Shown: positions 50,411 to 59,860, counted from the stretch's first letter. The stretch is DNA of 64,000 nt from Rufibacter sediminis (GCF_014269285.1 NZ_JACOAF010000001.1:62001-126000); one strand, 5' to 3'. Numbers and translations: made by a program. Notes: generated by a model from the sequence alone, not told the origin.

Positions 50411-51730
50411 TTGAAATCAACTGGCCCACATACCACCCGGCAAGCTTTACTGATTACCTATTACTGGCCCCCTTCCGGCGGAGCCGGAGTACAGCGTTGC
50501 CTTAAATTTGTGAAGCACCTGCCCGAGTTTGGCGTGAAACCCACCGTGATCACCGTTGATGCCCAGCAGGCCTCGTACCCAGTGCTAGACCAGACGCTGC
50601 AAGCCGAGGTTCCCGCCGAGGTCCGCGTGATACGGACGGCCACCCGCGAGCCGTTTGAATTCTACAAAAAGCTGACGGGCAAGAAAGACATCCCCTTCGG
50701 GGGATTTGCCAATACCGGGCAGGAAAGTTGGAAACAGAAGCTGTTCAAGTTCCTGCGGGGCAACCTGTTCATCCCAGATCCGCGCGTGGGCTGGAACAGC
50801 TTTGCGTTCGCCGCCGCCAAAAAAGTTATTCAGGAACAGCAGATCAAGGCCATTGTGACCTCAAGTCCGCCCCACTCCACGCAGCTCATCGGTCTTAAAC
50901 TGAAAAAAAAGCTGGGCCTGCGGTGGATTGCCGACATGCGCGACCCCTGGACCGATATCTATTATTACGCTGACTTGAACCACACCGCCCTGGCTCAGAA
51001 ACTGGACGCCAAGTACGAGCGCGAGGTGCTGGAGCACGCCGATGCCGTGGTGGTGGTGTCTGAGGACATGAAGCGTCTGTTCCTGAACAAATCCACCACC
51101 ATTGACCCGAAGAAGATCCACGTGATCCCGAACGGGTATGATGAGGCCGATTTCGTGCATCCGTCCACGCCTTCGTCTGAGGAGTTCATCATCACCTACA
51201 CCGGCACGCTCACCGAGGCCTACAACGTGATCGGGTTCTTTCAGGCACTCTGTGAAACCATGACCCGCAACCCGCTCATGCGCTACAAGCTGCGGTTCGT
51301 GGGCAAAGTATCAGCGGAGATCAGAAAACAGATTGAGGAAGCCGGCTTGCCTTTGATCACCGAGTACATTGACTACGTACCGCACGAACAGTCCATCAAA
51401 TACCTCATGGCCAGTACCATTCTGTTCATGGCCATTCCGGATGTGCCCAACAACTTCGGGATACTGACCGGCAAGCTGTTTGAGTATTTGGCTTCCAACA
51501 AACCCATTATGTGCATCGGGCCCATTCACGGCGACGTGGACAAGATACTGGATGAGTGTGGGGCCGGTCGGGTGTTCCATTACTCTGGCTACGAGCTGAT
51601 GCTGGATTACCTCATGCAGATGAGCAAAAGCTGGAAAGTGAACCACAACCTGGATCTGCCTTTCATCAACTACACCCAGTACTCCCGCCGCTCGCTCACC
51701 GAGCAATTGGCCAAACTGATTGGCAACTAA
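50411..51730 (+). CDS. GT4-like glycosyltransferase
   Basis: A 439-residue GT-B protein. It begins with ALLITYYWPPSGGAGVQRCL, the loop of a WcaI/WbuB-like subgroup with long N-terminal domain. AIVTSSPPHSTQLIGL and WIADMRDPWTDIYYY are typical of it. The C-terminal half has VVSEDMKRLFL, IHVIPNGYDEADF and FEYLASNKPIMCIGP. The donor is unknown. The start is TTG 50411, as no ATG fits before the conserved segment. It opens a plus-strand envelope region with a deacetylase and a flippase. Confidence 0.87.
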   Translation: MKSTGPHTTRQALLITYYWPPSGGAGVQRCLKFVKHLPEFGVKPTVITVDAQQASYPVLDQTLQAEVPAEVRVIRTATREPFEFYKKLTGKKDIPFGGFANTGQESWKQKLFKFLRGNLFIPDPRVGWNSFAFAAAKKVIQEQQIKAIVTSSPPHSTQLIGLKLKKKLGLRWIADMRDPWTDIYYYADLNHTALAQKLDAKYEREVLEHADAVVVVSEDMKRLFLNKSTTIDPKKIHVIPNGYDEADFVHPSTPSSEEFIITYTGTLTEAYNVIGFFQALCETMTRNPLMRYKLRFVGKVSAEIRKQIEEAGLPLITEYIDYVPHEQSIKYLMASTILFMAIPDVPNNFGILTGKLFEYLASNKPIMCIGPIHGDVDKILDECGAGRVFHYSGYELMLDYLMQMSKSWKVNHNLDLPFINYTQYSRRSLTEQLAKLIGN

Positions 51731-51739
51731 AGCGTTTCC

Positions 51740-51775
51740 GTTTCGGGGCTGTTTTCCGGAAAACAGCCCCGAAAC
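51740..51775. repeat. GTTT/AAAC palindrome, copy R20 (perfect)
   Basis: GTTTCGGGGCTGTTTTCC is followed at once by its exact reverse complement, giving 18 bp arms with no spacer. It begins 9 nt after the GT4 stop. Confidence 0.9.
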
Positions 51776-51811
51776 CTATACCAGAACCGGAAAGAGCTTC
51801 GTTTTCTCCCC

Positions 51812-53131
51812 GTGAACATCATTTTTGACTACGTCCTTTTCCATTTCCAGCGCCTCTACCACCTGCCTTCTCCCTTGGAGATAGGTTACGGGTTAGACGG
51901 CCGAAGCCGGGTTCAGGTCACCTCCACCACCAGCACCTTCTTTGAACGGCAGCAAGCCAAACCAGTGCAGACCGTCTGGAAAGACTGGCAGGGCACCAAC
52001 CTCACCCTCTTCTTTGATGAAACCCCCGATCAACCCTGGTTTACCCAAACTGAGCAGGGCCACGTGGTGGTGCACTATGATCTGGTAGCCTCGGCATTTT
52101 ACCTGTTGAGCGGCTGGCAGGAATTCTACGGCCCCGAACGGGATCAATTCGGCCGCTACCCCTACAAAGCCTCGCAGCAGGCCCGGCACCGCTTCATCAC
52201 CAAACCGCTGGTTAATTATTACCTCGATATTCTGCGCGAAGCTGTTTCCCTCGCCTACGGACAAGAGATCAAACCTAAGCTTTGGCACGGAAAACCGTTT
52301 GCCACCTGCCTCACGCATGACATTGATTTCTGCCAGAGTGCCTGGAAAGTGGCCGGGAAACCGGCGCTCAAAAAAGGAAATCTTGGCTTATTCCTGAAGC
52401 TGGCGCAGCAAAAGCTTGCGGGTAAGGACGCCTGGTTTAACCTGCCACAGGTAGAACACGAACTGACGCAACTGAACGCCAAAGGCACCTTCTTTTTCCT
52501 GCCCGAGTCCGCACCCTATGACGGCCACCCCAATGCCGACTATGACGTTTTAAGCCAGGAAATCCAAAAAGAGATCAAAAGGATCTCGGCTGCCGGGCAT
52601 GAGATTGGGCTACACGGCAGCCACGGCACCGGTACCAACGCCCGGCAACTGCAAGCTGAGCGCGACAAACTTCCCGCCGACGTTAAGGGAAACCGTTTCC
52701 ATTACCTACGTTTTGATCCGGTGAAAACCCCGGCCCTGCTGGAGGAACTGAACTTCGCGTATGACAGCACCCTGGGGTTCCCCGAGCACTTCGGGTTCCG
52801 GAACAGCTATTGTCATCCGTTCAGGCTGTTCAACTTCAAGGAGCGGCGGATGCTGCCGGTCTGGGAAGTACCGCTGAATCTGATGGACGTGACCCTGAAT
52901 CACCCCAATTACCTGCAACTGTCCCCCGCCGAAGTCATGCCCGCCCTAACGCCCATGCTGGAGGAGATCATCCGGTTTGGCGGGGTGTTCACCTTGCTGT
53001 GGCACAATGAGAATTTCAGTGACTACGGTTTGTCAGCAGGAAGGCCGCTTTTTCAGGAGATCACCCGTTTTCTCCAGAACCGCGAGACGTGTTTCCTGAC
53101 CGCGGGTGAAGTGATTGGGTTGACGGAGTAG
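51812..53131 (+). CDS. Polysaccharide deacetylase-like protein (NodB fold)
   Basis: A 439-residue protein. An N-terminal domain (about 1-150) is shared with Bacteroidota deacetylase-like proteins. A NodB-type domain follows: THDIDFC (metal aspartates, about residue 170), FFFLPESAPYDGHPNADYDV, HEIGLHGSHGT (histidine pair) and RFHYLRFDP with late TLLWHNENFSD. It probably removes acetyl groups from a surface glycan or its precursor. The start is GTG 51812. It lies between a GT4 gene and a flippase, in the same direction. Confidence 0.87.
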   Translation: MNIIFDYVLFHFQRLYHLPSPLEIGYGLDGRSRVQVTSTTSTFFERQQAKPVQTVWKDWQGTNLTLFFDETPDQPWFTQTEQGHVVVHYDLVASAFYLLSGWQEFYGPERDQFGRYPYKASQQARHRFITKPLVNYYLDILREAVSLAYGQEIKPKLWHGKPFATCLTHDIDFCQSAWKVAGKPALKKGNLGLFLKLAQQKLAGKDAWFNLPQVEHELTQLNAKGTFFFLPESAPYDGHPNADYDVLSQEIQKEIKRISAAGHEIGLHGSHGTGTNARQLQAERDKLPADVKGNRFHYLRFDPVKTPALLEELNFAYDSTLGFPEHFGFRNSYCHPFRLFNFKERRMLPVWEVPLNLMDVTLNHPNYLQLSPAEVMPALTPMLEEIIRFGGVFTLLWHNENFSDYGLSAGRPLFQEITRFLQNRETCFLTAGEVIGLTE

Positions 53132-53186
53132 TAGTCGGTGGCCATTCATTTTTAAGCGGCATAGCGAAAGCCACGGGAGAAGCTGC

Positions 53187-53194
53187 TATTTTTG
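53187..53194 (+). promoter_or_regulatory. Predicted -7 box of the flippase gene
   Basis: TATTTTTG matches TAnnTTTG. With a start of transcription near 53200, palindrome R21 (53211-53248) would lie inside the 5' untranslated leader. Confidence 0.5.
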
Positions 53195-53210
53195 TTTTTC
53201 GGGCCGAGGC

Positions 53211-53248
53211 TGTTTAGGGCCTGGTTTCCAGAAATCAGCCCCAAAACG
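53211..53248. repeat. GTTT/AAAC palindrome, copy R21
   Basis: TGTTTAGGGCCTGGTTTCC faces AGAAATCAGCCCCAAAACG. It ends 13 nt before the flippase ATG. Confidence 0.7.
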
Positions 53249-53261
53249 CCGCACGCACTCC

Positions 53262-54734
53262 ATGGATGTCATCCGCAAGCAGAGTTATCTGAACACCGTC
53301 ATCTCCACCGTGGGAATGGTGATTGGCTACCTGAATACTGTTTTTGTTCTCCCCTATTTCCTAGACGATACGCAAGTGGGACTCACCCGTTTTTTGATGG
53401 CTGTTTCTCCGGTATTCGCGCAATTTGCCGCCTTGGGGTTCACCAACACCAGCGCCCGCTATTTCCCCTACTTCCGAGACCGCGACAAGCAGCACAACGG
53501 CTTTCTGTTCCTGATGCTGGCCATCCCCATGCTGGGTTTTGGGGTGGTCACGGTGCTGTTCCTCTTCCTGAAACCCGTCGTATTTGACTTGTACCGGGTT
53601 ACCTCGCCTTTGGCGGTGGATTATTATTATTACATCATCCCGCTCAGCTTTTTCACGCTGCTGTTCCTGCTGCTGGATGCCTACCTGCGTTCGCTCTACA
53701 AAACCATCGTGCAGACCTTCCTCCAGGATTTTATGGTGCGCGTGCTCACCATGGCCTGCGCCGCCCTCTTCTACTGGGGCTGGATCGATTTTCAGGGGTT
53801 TGTCATTCTGTTTATTGCCGCTAATTCCTGTACGGCCTTCATCTGCATTGTGTACCTGCTTTGGTTGCGGCAGTTCTTTGTGAAGCCGGGCCGGAACATG
53901 TTTCAGATTGTGCCCATCAAAGAAGTGGTGCAGTACGGCTTGTACGCATTCCTGGGCAACATCTCCAGCACCATCATCACCTTCACCGACACCGCCATGA
54001 TCATGGCCTACCGCGGCCTGTCTGATGTGGCCTATTATACCACCGGATACTTTATCACCAGTGCCATCCTGGTGCCCTACCGGTCCATGAACAAGATTCT
54101 GAGTCCGCAGGTAGCTGATCTCTTCAAGCAGCAGGACATGTCGGCGCTCCGCAAACTGTACAAGAACATGACGCGCGTGAACCTGCTCATCGGGTTGCTG
54201 CTGTTTCTGGGGATCTGGGGCAACGTAGACAATATCTTCGCGCTAATGCCGGAGGAATACAGCGCCGGCCGCTACGTGATTTTGTTCATGGGCATCGCGC
54301 GCATCTTCGAGCTGGCCACTGGCCTGAACGCCATGATCCTGGTCACCTCCCACAAATACCGCTACGACCTGATTCTGAACATCCTGATGGTGACGCTCGT
54401 CATCTTCACCAACTACCTGCTCATTCCGCCCTACGGCATCAGCGGGGCCGCCTTCGCCTCCATGCTCGTGTTTATCCTGATTAATGTATTCCGGGTCGCG
54501 TTTGTGGGCTACTTTTTTAAAATGCAGCCCTTTGGGTGGGACTCCCTGCTGCTGCTGCTCATTGCCGGAGTGGCGTATCTGGCTTCTTGGCTGCTGCCGC
54601 AATTGCCAAATTTAGTGCTGGATATTGCCGTGCGTTCAATCCTAATCACCGTTGTATACGGAGGGTTAGCGGTAGGATTGAAAGTCTCCCCCGAGCTGAA
54701 TAACGGGATACAGAAGACCTTGCACCGGAGATAA
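53262..54734 (+). CDS. Polysaccharide flippase / oligosaccharide exporter
   Basis: A 490-residue MOP-superfamily membrane protein with about 14 TM helices. The N-terminal YLNTVISTVGMVIGYLNTVF and the later YGLYAFLGNISSTIITFTDTAMI are typical of Bacteroidota lipopolysaccharide-biosynthesis exporters. It probably flips the lipid-linked glycan made by the neighbouring GT4 enzymes. It is unlike the Wzx at 18329, so the region is a second, independent glycan system. A run of five tyrosines (YYYYY-like, about residues 121-126) is unusual. Confidence 0.87.
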   Translation: MDVIRKQSYLNTVISTVGMVIGYLNTVFVLPYFLDDTQVGLTRFLMAVSPVFAQFAALGFTNTSARYFPYFRDRDKQHNGFLFLMLAIPMLGFGVVTVLFLFLKPVVFDLYRVTSPLAVDYYYYIIPLSFFTLLFLLLDAYLRSLYKTIVQTFLQDFMVRVLTMACAALFYWGWIDFQGFVILFIAANSCTAFICIVYLLWLRQFFVKPGRNMFQIVPIKEVVQYGLYAFLGNISSTIITFTDTAMIMAYRGLSDVAYYTTGYFITSAILVPYRSMNKILSPQVADLFKQQDMSALRKLYKNMTRVNLLIGLLLFLGIWGNVDNIFALMPEEYSAGRYVILFMGIARIFELATGLNAMILVTSHKYRYDLILNILMVTLVIFTNYLLIPPYGISGAAFASMLVFILINVFRVAFVGYFFKMQPFGWDSLLLLLIAGVAYLASWLLPQLPNLVLDIAVRSILITVVYGGLAVGLKVSPELNNGIQKTLHRR

Positions 54735-54883
54735 TTCATTATAGATACCTATTCTAAACTCAAGGGATAATTACACATTAATCATTTGTATTTACCTCAG
54801 GCTCGTGTATATTACTACTTCTTAATATTTAAATTTAACATTATATTCAAAGGGAAATTGGTATCCTGCATTCATCTCTCTAA

Positions 54884-56686
54884 ATGAAAAAAATCTACAT
54901 TTTATTGGTTACCCTCTTAACTGTTGCTTCTCCTTCCTTTTCCCAAACTACCGTTGAAAAATTAATTGCCTATTTCCCCTTTGATGGAAACGCAAGAGAT
55001 GTGAGCGGTAATGGCTACCATGCTACGGTAAGAGGAGCCACATTAACAACGGATAGGTTTAACAGGCCCAACAGTGCCTATTCCTTTGACGGCCAAAATG
55101 ACAATATTATCATTCCAAGCAGTTTTGATCTACTGCCCAAGACCATCAGCTTCTGGTTTAATGCCGCCACCATTGACGCTTTTTCCAGGGTGTTGTATGT
55201 CTCTGATAATCCTGCTCTGAATTATGGAATTACTGCCATTGAAGTCAAAACGTTAGATGACGTGCCAAAACTCATCACCCATATCACCAGTTCCAGAGAC
55301 ACTGCGACCATAACTTCTGATGCCTGGTTTTTCTTTACGATTACCATCAATACAGATTCCACCCACTTCTACATGAATGGTGAGAAACTGAAAAGTAGAG
55401 TCAGGACCGGTTACCCTAAATCAAACACGGGCGTTCCCCAGACCTTTGTGGGGTCCCACAGACAAGGAGATACTCCAAGCCTCTATTTTCATGGCAAGAT
55501 AGATGATGTAAAAATCTACAACAAAGAAATGACAAAGCAGGAGGTTAAAGCCGCCTATGATATGCTTTCCATTGATCTTGGCCCGGATTTCTGCTTAAGA
55601 ACCGGACAAGTCAGAAGTCTATCGGCCCCAGGTTTTACGAGTTATAGGTGGAGCACCGGCTCTTCAGAACCGGTGTTACGGGTGAATCAACCTGGTAAAT
55701 ACACCCTTACCGCTACTGATCAATATGGCAACCGATACTTTGATGAAATTCAGGTATCTGACTGTCCTCAACCAGACTTTACCTACACCTTTGACTGTAA
55801 AACCAACAGTTTCAGATTTGAGCCGATCCTCAATTTCCCGTATGATCGGTTTCACTGGAAACTGGATAATCTGGTGATACCCAATAACACCTCTCCTACC
55901 CACCAATTCTCCAGGGAAGGGCAACAATACGTTACTCTGAATGTCTACCAGGATGGAGAAGAGTTCGCGGTAACTAAGACCCTGGACTACACGAAAAGTG
56001 TAACCCCTTACTTAGGCAGGGACACCATCCTGTGCACAGACAAGGCGTTCACCCTAACCCCAGACGTTTTACCCGGCACTACCTTACGTTGGTCAAACGG
56101 AACCACAGGATCTTCTTTGAATGTCACCGCTGGAGGAACGTACTGGGTAGAGGCCACAAGGGGTGATTGTACTTTCAGGGACGAGGTCAAGATTGAGTTC
56201 AGCAATCCCTTCTCTATCCATCTTGGGCAGGACACCACCTTATGTGAAGGCTCATCGGTACTGTTTGACCCCAAAGCTCCAATGGATGCTACTGTGAAGT
56301 GGTCTGATGGTTCTTCCGGCCCCACTCTGCAGGTGAACAAGGCAGGAACTTACTGGGTGGAAGTACAGCGCGGGGCTTGTACCGAACGAGATGAGGTACT
56401 GGTCACTTATTGTACAATTGATCTGTTTATCCCCAACATATTCACGCCTAACGCTGACGGGCTGAATGATAGCTTTTTTGTGAGGGGGCTGCTCTCTGAG
56501 AGTGCTAACAATGGAACCGAATGGGAATTAACCGTCTTTAACCGCTGGGGAGGACAGGTGTACCACAACCGAAACTACAAAAATGATTGGGACGGCGGAA
56601 AGCTTAAAGAAGGCTCCTATTTTTACCTTTTAGCTAACAAGGATCAGAAGAAAAACTACAAAGGCTATGTGGAAATTCTGCGCTAA
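54884..56686 (+). CDS. LamG-domain secreted protein with type IX sorting domain
   Basis: A 600-residue secreted protein: signal peptide (about 1-20), LamG/concanavalin-like domain (about 25-230, core LIAYFPFDGNARDVSGNGYH and FHGKIDDVKIYNKEM), three repeated Ig-like segments with the GxYTLTATD/GTYWVEATRG pattern (about 235-500), and a C-terminal gliding-motility domain (IPNIFTPNADGLNDSF, VFNRWGGQVYHNR). It is probably a surface adhesin. The coding sequence is clearly more AT-rich than its neighbours, which fits transfer or relaxed codon selection. The 149 bp upstream gap is AT-rich with no clear box. Confidence 0.9.
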   Translation: MKKIYILLVTLLTVASPSFSQTTVEKLIAYFPFDGNARDVSGNGYHATVRGATLTTDRFNRPNSAYSFDGQNDNIIIPSSFDLLPKTISFWFNAATIDAFSRVLYVSDNPALNYGITAIEVKTLDDVPKLITHITSSRDTATITSDAWFFFTITINTDSTHFYMNGEKLKSRVRTGYPKSNTGVPQTFVGSHRQGDTPSLYFHGKIDDVKIYNKEMTKQEVKAAYDMLSIDLGPDFCLRTGQVRSLSAPGFTSYRWSTGSSEPVLRVNQPGKYTLTATDQYGNRYFDEIQVSDCPQPDFTYTFDCKTNSFRFEPILNFPYDRFHWKLDNLVIPNNTSPTHQFSREGQQYVTLNVYQDGEEFAVTKTLDYTKSVTPYLGRDTILCTDKAFTLTPDVLPGTTLRWSNGTTGSSLNVTAGGTYWVEATRGDCTFRDEVKIEFSNPFSIHLGQDTTLCEGSSVLFDPKAPMDATVKWSDGSSGPTLQVNKAGTYWVEVQRGACTERDEVLVTYCTIDLFIPNIFTPNADGLNDSFFVRGLLSESANNGTEWELTVFNRWGGQVYHNRNYKNDWDGGKLKEGSYFYLLANKDQKKNYKGYVEILR

Positions 56687-56867
56687 GCAGTTCCATTCTC
56701 AGCATGATTAGCCCTTTACATATAAGCTTGTTTAAGCAGTTCTATTATCTGCCTATTAAAATTAGAAAGTTAGTTGATGAACTGATCCAGATTGCAAAGA
56801 TAAAGTGCCGTGATAAAGTTTACGAGCATCTCGTTAATTTCAGAGCGGTCCTATCATTAACAGGAAG

Positions 56868-57941
56868 CTACGACCGCTTTAGCAATTGTTGGAGTAATAA
56901 GTGCAATTCCTTTTCTCTTCTTTCTTCCCGATAACGAAGGGCAATTTGCTGTCTTGCATTTTCGGCAAGTTTTGGGGAATTTGAGCGTAAAGCATCTTTT
57001 AATAAATGCTCTAATAAAACCGTATCCTGTTTCTCTAGAACGAAGCCGCTATCACCAATAATTACAGGCATTCCCCCTACTCCGCTAACTACCGGAACGC
57101 ACCCGCACAGCATGCTTTCGCTTAGAGCGTTGGGAAACCCTTCAGATAGGGAAAGCTGCATGTAAAAGGTATGGGCACTGTACACCAATTTAAGATCGGC
57201 CAAAGGCATTTTAGGGAGCAGCTTTACATTGGCAGGTTGGTTGGGGAACCTGAAACCGTCTGGCGCGCCTACAATCGTGAAGGTGGCCTCCGGCATTCTG
57301 GCGGCCACTTCCAGCATCAAATCTAATCCTTTCAGGCGCTGGGTAAAACGCATGTCCAGCCCGGCACAAACGGTCAGAAAAGTGTTTGGCTGACGGACCA
57401 CCGCTGCATCTGGCTTCCAGAACGAGGCGTCATATCCGTTGTAAATGACGGTGTGCGGCGTCTTTAGCCCAGGGCAGTGAAAACGGAATCCCTGGTGGGG
57501 AAAATCATTTGGTTGATAAGTATAGTCCTGCCACACCAGTTTCTCGTGTACCGGCGCAATGTGGGCCGCCATCTGGTAAGACCAGCGGGCGAATCGCCCC
57601 AGCAGCGCATTCGCGAACACGCCATAGCCAATGCTGGGGAAAGCCACACAGTCGGTGCCGCCTGCCACAATCAGACAGGGTTTTGAGGCTAGTTTCCCGA
57701 AAAGGGCCGGTAAAAAGGAATGGTACCCGGCAAACATGCAGATCAGCGCATCGGCTTGCCAGATGTGACGGAGAAGGAAGAGCACCTGACCTAACCAGAC
57801 CAATGGCGTTTGCCACTTTTTCTTCGGCAGAAAACCTTGGTGGCGTACTTCGTATTGCTGCTCCATCAGCCGCAGATCTTTCACCACAAAAGATGACTGC
57901 GCAGGATAGAAGTACAGCAAAACAGGTTTACGCGACGGCAT
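56868..57941 (-). CDS. GT4 glycosyltransferase
   Basis: A 357-residue GT-B enzyme. FAGYHSFLPALFGKLASKP and IVAGGTDCVAFPSIGYG form the N-terminal acceptor side; FTIVGAPDGFRF and LSEGFPNALSESMLCGCVP carry the EX7E donor motif. A stretch at 57680-57716 resembles the intergenic palindrome on the DNA level but lies in a normal-length protein region. It begins 24 nt after the methyltransferase gene on the same strand. The last 66 bp coding are AT-richer than the rest. Between its stop and 56686 lies about 180 bp with an unrecognised plus-strand frame. Confidence 0.87.
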   Translation of the reverse strand: MPSRKPVLLYFYPAQSSFVVKDLRLMEQQYEVRHQGFLPKKKWQTPLVWLGQVLFLLRHIWQADALICMFAGYHSFLPALFGKLASKPCLIVAGGTDCVAFPSIGYGVFANALLGRFARWSYQMAAHIAPVHEKLVWQDYTYQPNDFPHQGFRFHCPGLKTPHTVIYNGYDASFWKPDAAVVRQPNTFLTVCAGLDMRFTQRLKGLDLMLEVAARMPEATFTIVGAPDGFRFPNQPANVKLLPKMPLADLKLVYSAHTFYMQLSLSEGFPNALSESMLCGCVPVVSGVGGMPVIIGDSGFVLEKQDTVLLEHLLKDALRSNSPKLAENARQQIALRYREERREKELHLLLQQLLKRS

Positions 57942-57965
57942 GGAAATGGTAATCAGTGGAAAAAG

Positions 57966-58652
57966 CTACAGCCACTTGGAGGACAAGTCCTGCAATTTCA
58001 GATCTACTTTAGATTTCGGCTGTACCGTCTCCGGCACCAGGCGTTGTTTCAGCAGGATCCACTGATAGTCTTCGGCCTGGGAAAAAAGCGAATAACTGTC
58101 CAGTTTGTGCAGATACAGTCCGGCCGCGTAGGTGTTACGCAGCAACTCATCCGTGTGAATCGGTTGATCGATTACCTGCAGCAACTCCGGCTGGTGCTCG
58201 CGCACCCAAGTCAGGTACAGCGGATGCGGAATGTTAATGGCCACCACCGATTTCTTGTGCAGATGGCGGGAAATCACCTGGAACAGGTTGGGGTGCTGCT
58301 CCAGCGGGATGTGTTCAATGACATCGGGCAGCACCACAAAGTCAAACTTCTCAGGGCGGTTGAAATCCGTCATGTCAGAGACGGCGAACTCCACGTGGTT
58401 GAACTGCTGGTTGAAGCGTCGGGCCATGTCAATGCTCTTCGGGCTGATGTCTACGGCCAGTACTTTCCCCTGCGGCGTGGCTTTGGCGATAAGGTGCGTG
58501 ACGGTGCCAATGCCGCAGCCAACCTCCAGCACTTTGGAATCGGACTTCAGGCCGGCTTCTTTCAGGTTTTTCAGGATGGTCCGGTGCCGGATGTGGATAC
58601 CCTTCTGGAACTGCTGCTCGGTATAGTCGTCGTAAAAATCAGATACTGACAT
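57966..58652 (-). CDS. SAM-dependent methyltransferase
   Basis: A 228-residue Rossmann methyltransferase. Motif I is VLEVGCGIGTVTHLIAK (about residues 41-57), motif II VLAVDISPKSIDMARR, and motif IV FDFVVLPDVIEHIPLEQH. It is placed between a sugar dehydrogenase and a GT4 gene, with gaps of 27 and 24 bp, so a sugar or glycan substrate is likely (inference). The start is ATG 58652 (MSVSDFYDDYTEQQ). Confidence 0.88.
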   Translation of the reverse strand: MSVSDFYDDYTEQQFQKGIHIRHRTILKNLKEAGLKSDSKVLEVGCGIGTVTHLIAKATPQGKVLAVDISPKSIDMARRFNQQFNHVEFAVSDMTDFNRPEKFDFVVLPDVIEHIPLEQHPNLFQVISRHLHKKSVVAINIPHPLYLTWVREHQPELLQVIDQPIHTDELLRNTYAAGLYLHKLDSYSLFSQAEDYQWILLKQRLVPETVQPKSKVDLKLQDLSSKWL

Positions 58653-58679
58653 GGCGGATCTTCTGTGGCCGGAAAGCCG

Positions 58680-59693
58680 TTACTTCTTCAATTCGTAAAT
58701 GCGTTCAATAATCTCCACTACCTTGAGACCTTCCAGGGCGTTGGTGGTGGCGAAGGTCTTGCCTTTGAGCGTGTCAATCACGTTCTCAAAGATGAAGTGG
58801 TGGTTGGCGGCGCTGCCTTTGTAGTGGCCGTAGTCGTTGGCCGGGCTGCTGGGCGGCAATTGCGGCATTACGTAATCCTGCACGTGGCAATACTCCACCT
58901 CGTTCATGTACTGCCCCCCTACCTTGATGCTTCCCTTTTCGCCGATGATGGTCATGCTGCTTTCCAGGTTGCTGTCCCAGACGGCGGTGGAGTAATTGAG
59001 CGTGCCCGCGCCGCCGTTCATGAACTCAAACTGAATGAGGCCGCTGTCCTCGAAATCGGTGAGCTGCTGGTGGTTGAAATCCATGAACCGGCCGCTGATG
59101 TTCCTGATGTCCCCGAAAAGCCAGTACATAATGTCAATGAAGTGGCTGAACTGCGTGAACAGCGTACCGCCGTCCAGGGCCTGATTTCCTTTCCAGTTGC
59201 CGGGTTTGTAGTACCGGTCGTCGCGGTTCCAGTAGCAGTTGATCTGCACCATGAAAATCTGGCCCAGCCGTTTCTCCATGATCATTTCCTTCAGCCACAA
59301 AGATGGCGGACTGTAGCGGTTCTGCATCACGCAGAACACCAGCTTGGAGGTCTGCAGAGATTTGTAGATGATGCGCTCACAGTCGGCTTTGCTCAGGGCC
59401 ATGGGCTTTTCGCACACCACGTGGCAGCCGTTCTCCAGCGCCAGCATGGCATGATGGGCGTGGAAACCGTTGGGCGTACACACGCACAAGACATCGGCCT
59501 TGGGGCCGGAGGCGAAATATTCCTCGATGCTCCCATAAAACGGAACCCCAAAGGACTCCACCTCGGCTCGGCGCGCCGGATCAGTATCTACCATGGCCAC
59601 CAGTTCTCCCTCGGGGTGACGTTGCACCATGGTGGCGTGGCGTTTGCCAATGTGGCCCGCTCCTATTACGGCAAAGGTTATCTTTTCTGACAT
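58680..59693 (-). CDS. Gfo/Idh/MocA family nucleotide-sugar dehydrogenase (WlbA-like)
   Basis: A 337-residue NAD-dependent oxidoreductase. The Rossmann motif is FAVIGAGHIGKRHATMV. EKPMALSKADCERII carries the catalytic-type lysine, and GNWKGNQALDGGTLFTQFSHFIDIM resembles the WbpB/WlbA enzymes that oxidise UDP-GlcNAcA at C3. ATG 59693 (MSEKITFAVIG) is preferred over an ATG 14 codons upstream. With the DegT aminotransferase gene upstream on the same strand, it suggests a 2,3-diamino-sugar branch. No matching acetyltransferase is seen in the window. Confidence 0.87.
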   Translation of the reverse strand: MSEKITFAVIGAGHIGKRHATMVQRHPEGELVAMVDTDPARRAEVESFGVPFYGSIEEYFASGPKADVLCVCTPNGFHAHHAMLALENGCHVVCEKPMALSKADCERIIYKSLQTSKLVFCVMQNRYSPPSLWLKEMIMEKRLGQIFMVQINCYWNRDDRYYKPGNWKGNQALDGGTLFTQFSHFIDIMYWLFGDIRNISGRFMDFNHQQLTDFEDSGLIQFEFMNGGAGTLNYSTAVWDSNLESSMTIIGEKGSIKVGGQYMNEVEYCHVQDYVMPQLPPSSPANDYGHYKGSAANHHFIFENVIDTLKGKTFATTNALEGLKVVEIIERIYELKK

Positions 59694-59708
59694 CAGATGT
59701 CGGCTATT

Positions 59709-59745
59709 CGTTTTGGGCTTGTTTTGGGAAAACACCCCTAAAACA
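59709..59745. repeat. GTTT/AAAC palindrome, copy R22
   Basis: CGTTTTGGGCTTGTTTTGG faces GAAAACACCCCTAAAAC. It lies 15 nt before the dehydrogenase ATG (minus strand), in the space after the aminotransferase gene. Confidence 0.7.
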
Positions 59746-59860
59746 AGCGGATCAATGTTGAGGACGTCTTGTCCATACTTTACTATCTAAGTTCTGGTGC
59801 TTGCTTGTCGGCAGAGCGGCGAGAGGCACCACGTTTCCTTAGAGGAAGCAAGTTATTCAA

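Noticed and set aside
56704-56934. 76-codon plus-strand frame after the LamG protein gene
   Set aside because: Not listed as a gene: no recognisable domain, and it overlaps the convergent GT4 gene by 67 bp; kept as a possible remnant in the findings.
57680-57716. Good DNA-level match to the palindrome inside the GT4 gene
   Set aside because: The protein segment FLPALFGKLASKP has normal family length and sequence, so insertion is not supported; mentioned only as a possible chance match.
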